NCBI GenBank assembly: GCA_049611965.1
Contig: JBMZBC010000035.1
Location: 1 to 14,513 of the forward strand
Direction: 5' to 3'
Source of the DNA: UBA10364 sp049611965
GTDB lineage: Bacteria; Bacteroidota; Bacteroidia; Flavobacteriales; Schleiferiaceae
DNA: 14,513 nucleotides
The translations under genes were made by a program, and so were the position numbers. Below are positions 14,362-14,513 of the stretch, piece after piece; within the stretch, counting starts at the first letter, position 1, and each line of letters opens with the position of its first letter. The notes below the pieces were generated by a model. That model saw only the letters and a list, made by a program, of their open reading frames with translations, did no database searches and was not told the DNA's origin.

Positions 14362-14513
14362 ATGGCACAAAAGAAACACACTCTACAGCTGCTACTGGCA
14401 TTGAGCCCATTGGTAGTGCTCATGCTTTTGCTTTGGTTCAATGTTGGTTATGTCTACGGCGACGATGCCCTCAGTGGTTCTAACCAGGTCATCCTACTCG
14501 TATCAGCGCTTAT
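14362..14513 (+). CDS. NhaC-family Na+/H+ antiporter, N-terminal fragment
   Basis: Gene that begins 29 bases after the PLP enzyme and runs off the window; 50 codons are visible from an ATG at 14362. It starts with a polar segment (MAQKKHTLQ), then a hydrophobic helix (LLLALSPLVVLMLLLWFNVG), then V-Y-G-D-D-A-L-S-G-S-N-Q followed by a second hydrophobic stretch. The G-D-D-A-L-S-G-x-N-Q segment after the first helix is characteristic of NhaC-type sodium/proton antiporters, which export sodium in exchange for protons. Start choice rests on this ATG being the first in a frame with no stop. Because only the first 50 residues are present, the ion specificity is not established. Confidence 0.72.
   Translation, partial: MAQKKHTLQLLLALSPLVVLMLLLWFNVGYVYGDDALSGSNQVILLVSAL

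Noticed and set aside
1..14513. Mobile element, CRISPR array, toxin-antitoxin, phage-defence system, tRNA or rRNA
   Set aside because: No transposase, integrase, regularly spaced repeat, small toxin-antitoxin pair, defence gene or tRNA-like cloverleaf was recognised; all sizeable open frames are accounted for.

Overview
The window looks like an ordinary, gene-dense piece of a Bacteroidota chromosome, probably Flavobacteriales. The evidence is a secreted protein ending in a type IX secretion (T9SS) C-terminal sorting domain, a fused alpha/beta 2-oxoacid dehydrogenase E1, a recF-DUF721 pair, a DUF2911 protein, AT-rich leaders without clear Shine-Dalgarno sequences, and upstream boxes resembling the Bacteroidota -7 promoter element TAnnTTTG. 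A marine or saline habitat is a guess from the two flanking sodium-transporter-like fragments. I see no mobile element, CRISPR array, tRNA, rRNA or phage gene, and no stretch over 300 bases lacks a gene.

Layout. Bases 1-86 hold the start of a leftward sodium/solute-symporter-like gene. Rightward from 194 come a GT4-type glycosyltransferase and a T9SS-exported protein with three Asp-boxes, closed by a strong hairpin terminator (3190-3226). The leftward E1 alpha/beta fusion (3250-5196) converges on that terminator. Rightward from 5274 are an isopenicillin-N-synthase-like 2-oxoglutarate/Fe(II) oxygenase and trmD, 2 bases apart. The trmD stop codon overlaps the stop of the leftward recF-DUF721 pair (8290-6898). 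Rightward from 8360 are a membrane-anchored TPR protein, ribH and a DUF2911-TPR periplasmic protein, ended by a second hairpin terminator (10414-10439). A leftward NamZ-type exo-muramidase (DUF1343) follows. Its start overlaps head-to-head with a rightward FtsX/LolE-type permease. A cystathionine-beta-synthase-like enzyme with C-terminal CBS domains and the beginning of an NhaC-like antiporter complete the window.

How the genes work together. Most functions are housekeeping: tRNA m1G37 methylation, recombination and replication support, riboflavin synthesis, branched-chain or pyruvate oxidation, sulfur amino acid metabolism, peptidoglycan recycling and lipoprotein export. I found no convincing undescribed multi-gene system. 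The points most worth a second look are the compact gene junctions (head-to-head overlap at 11699-11718, stop-on-stop overlap at 6898-6901, recF/DUF721 overlap), a recurring TAnnTT(TT)G box 4-6 bases before several start codons that could mean leaderless transcripts, the orphan T9SS Asp-box protein, and the oxygenase of unknown substrate packed against trmD.
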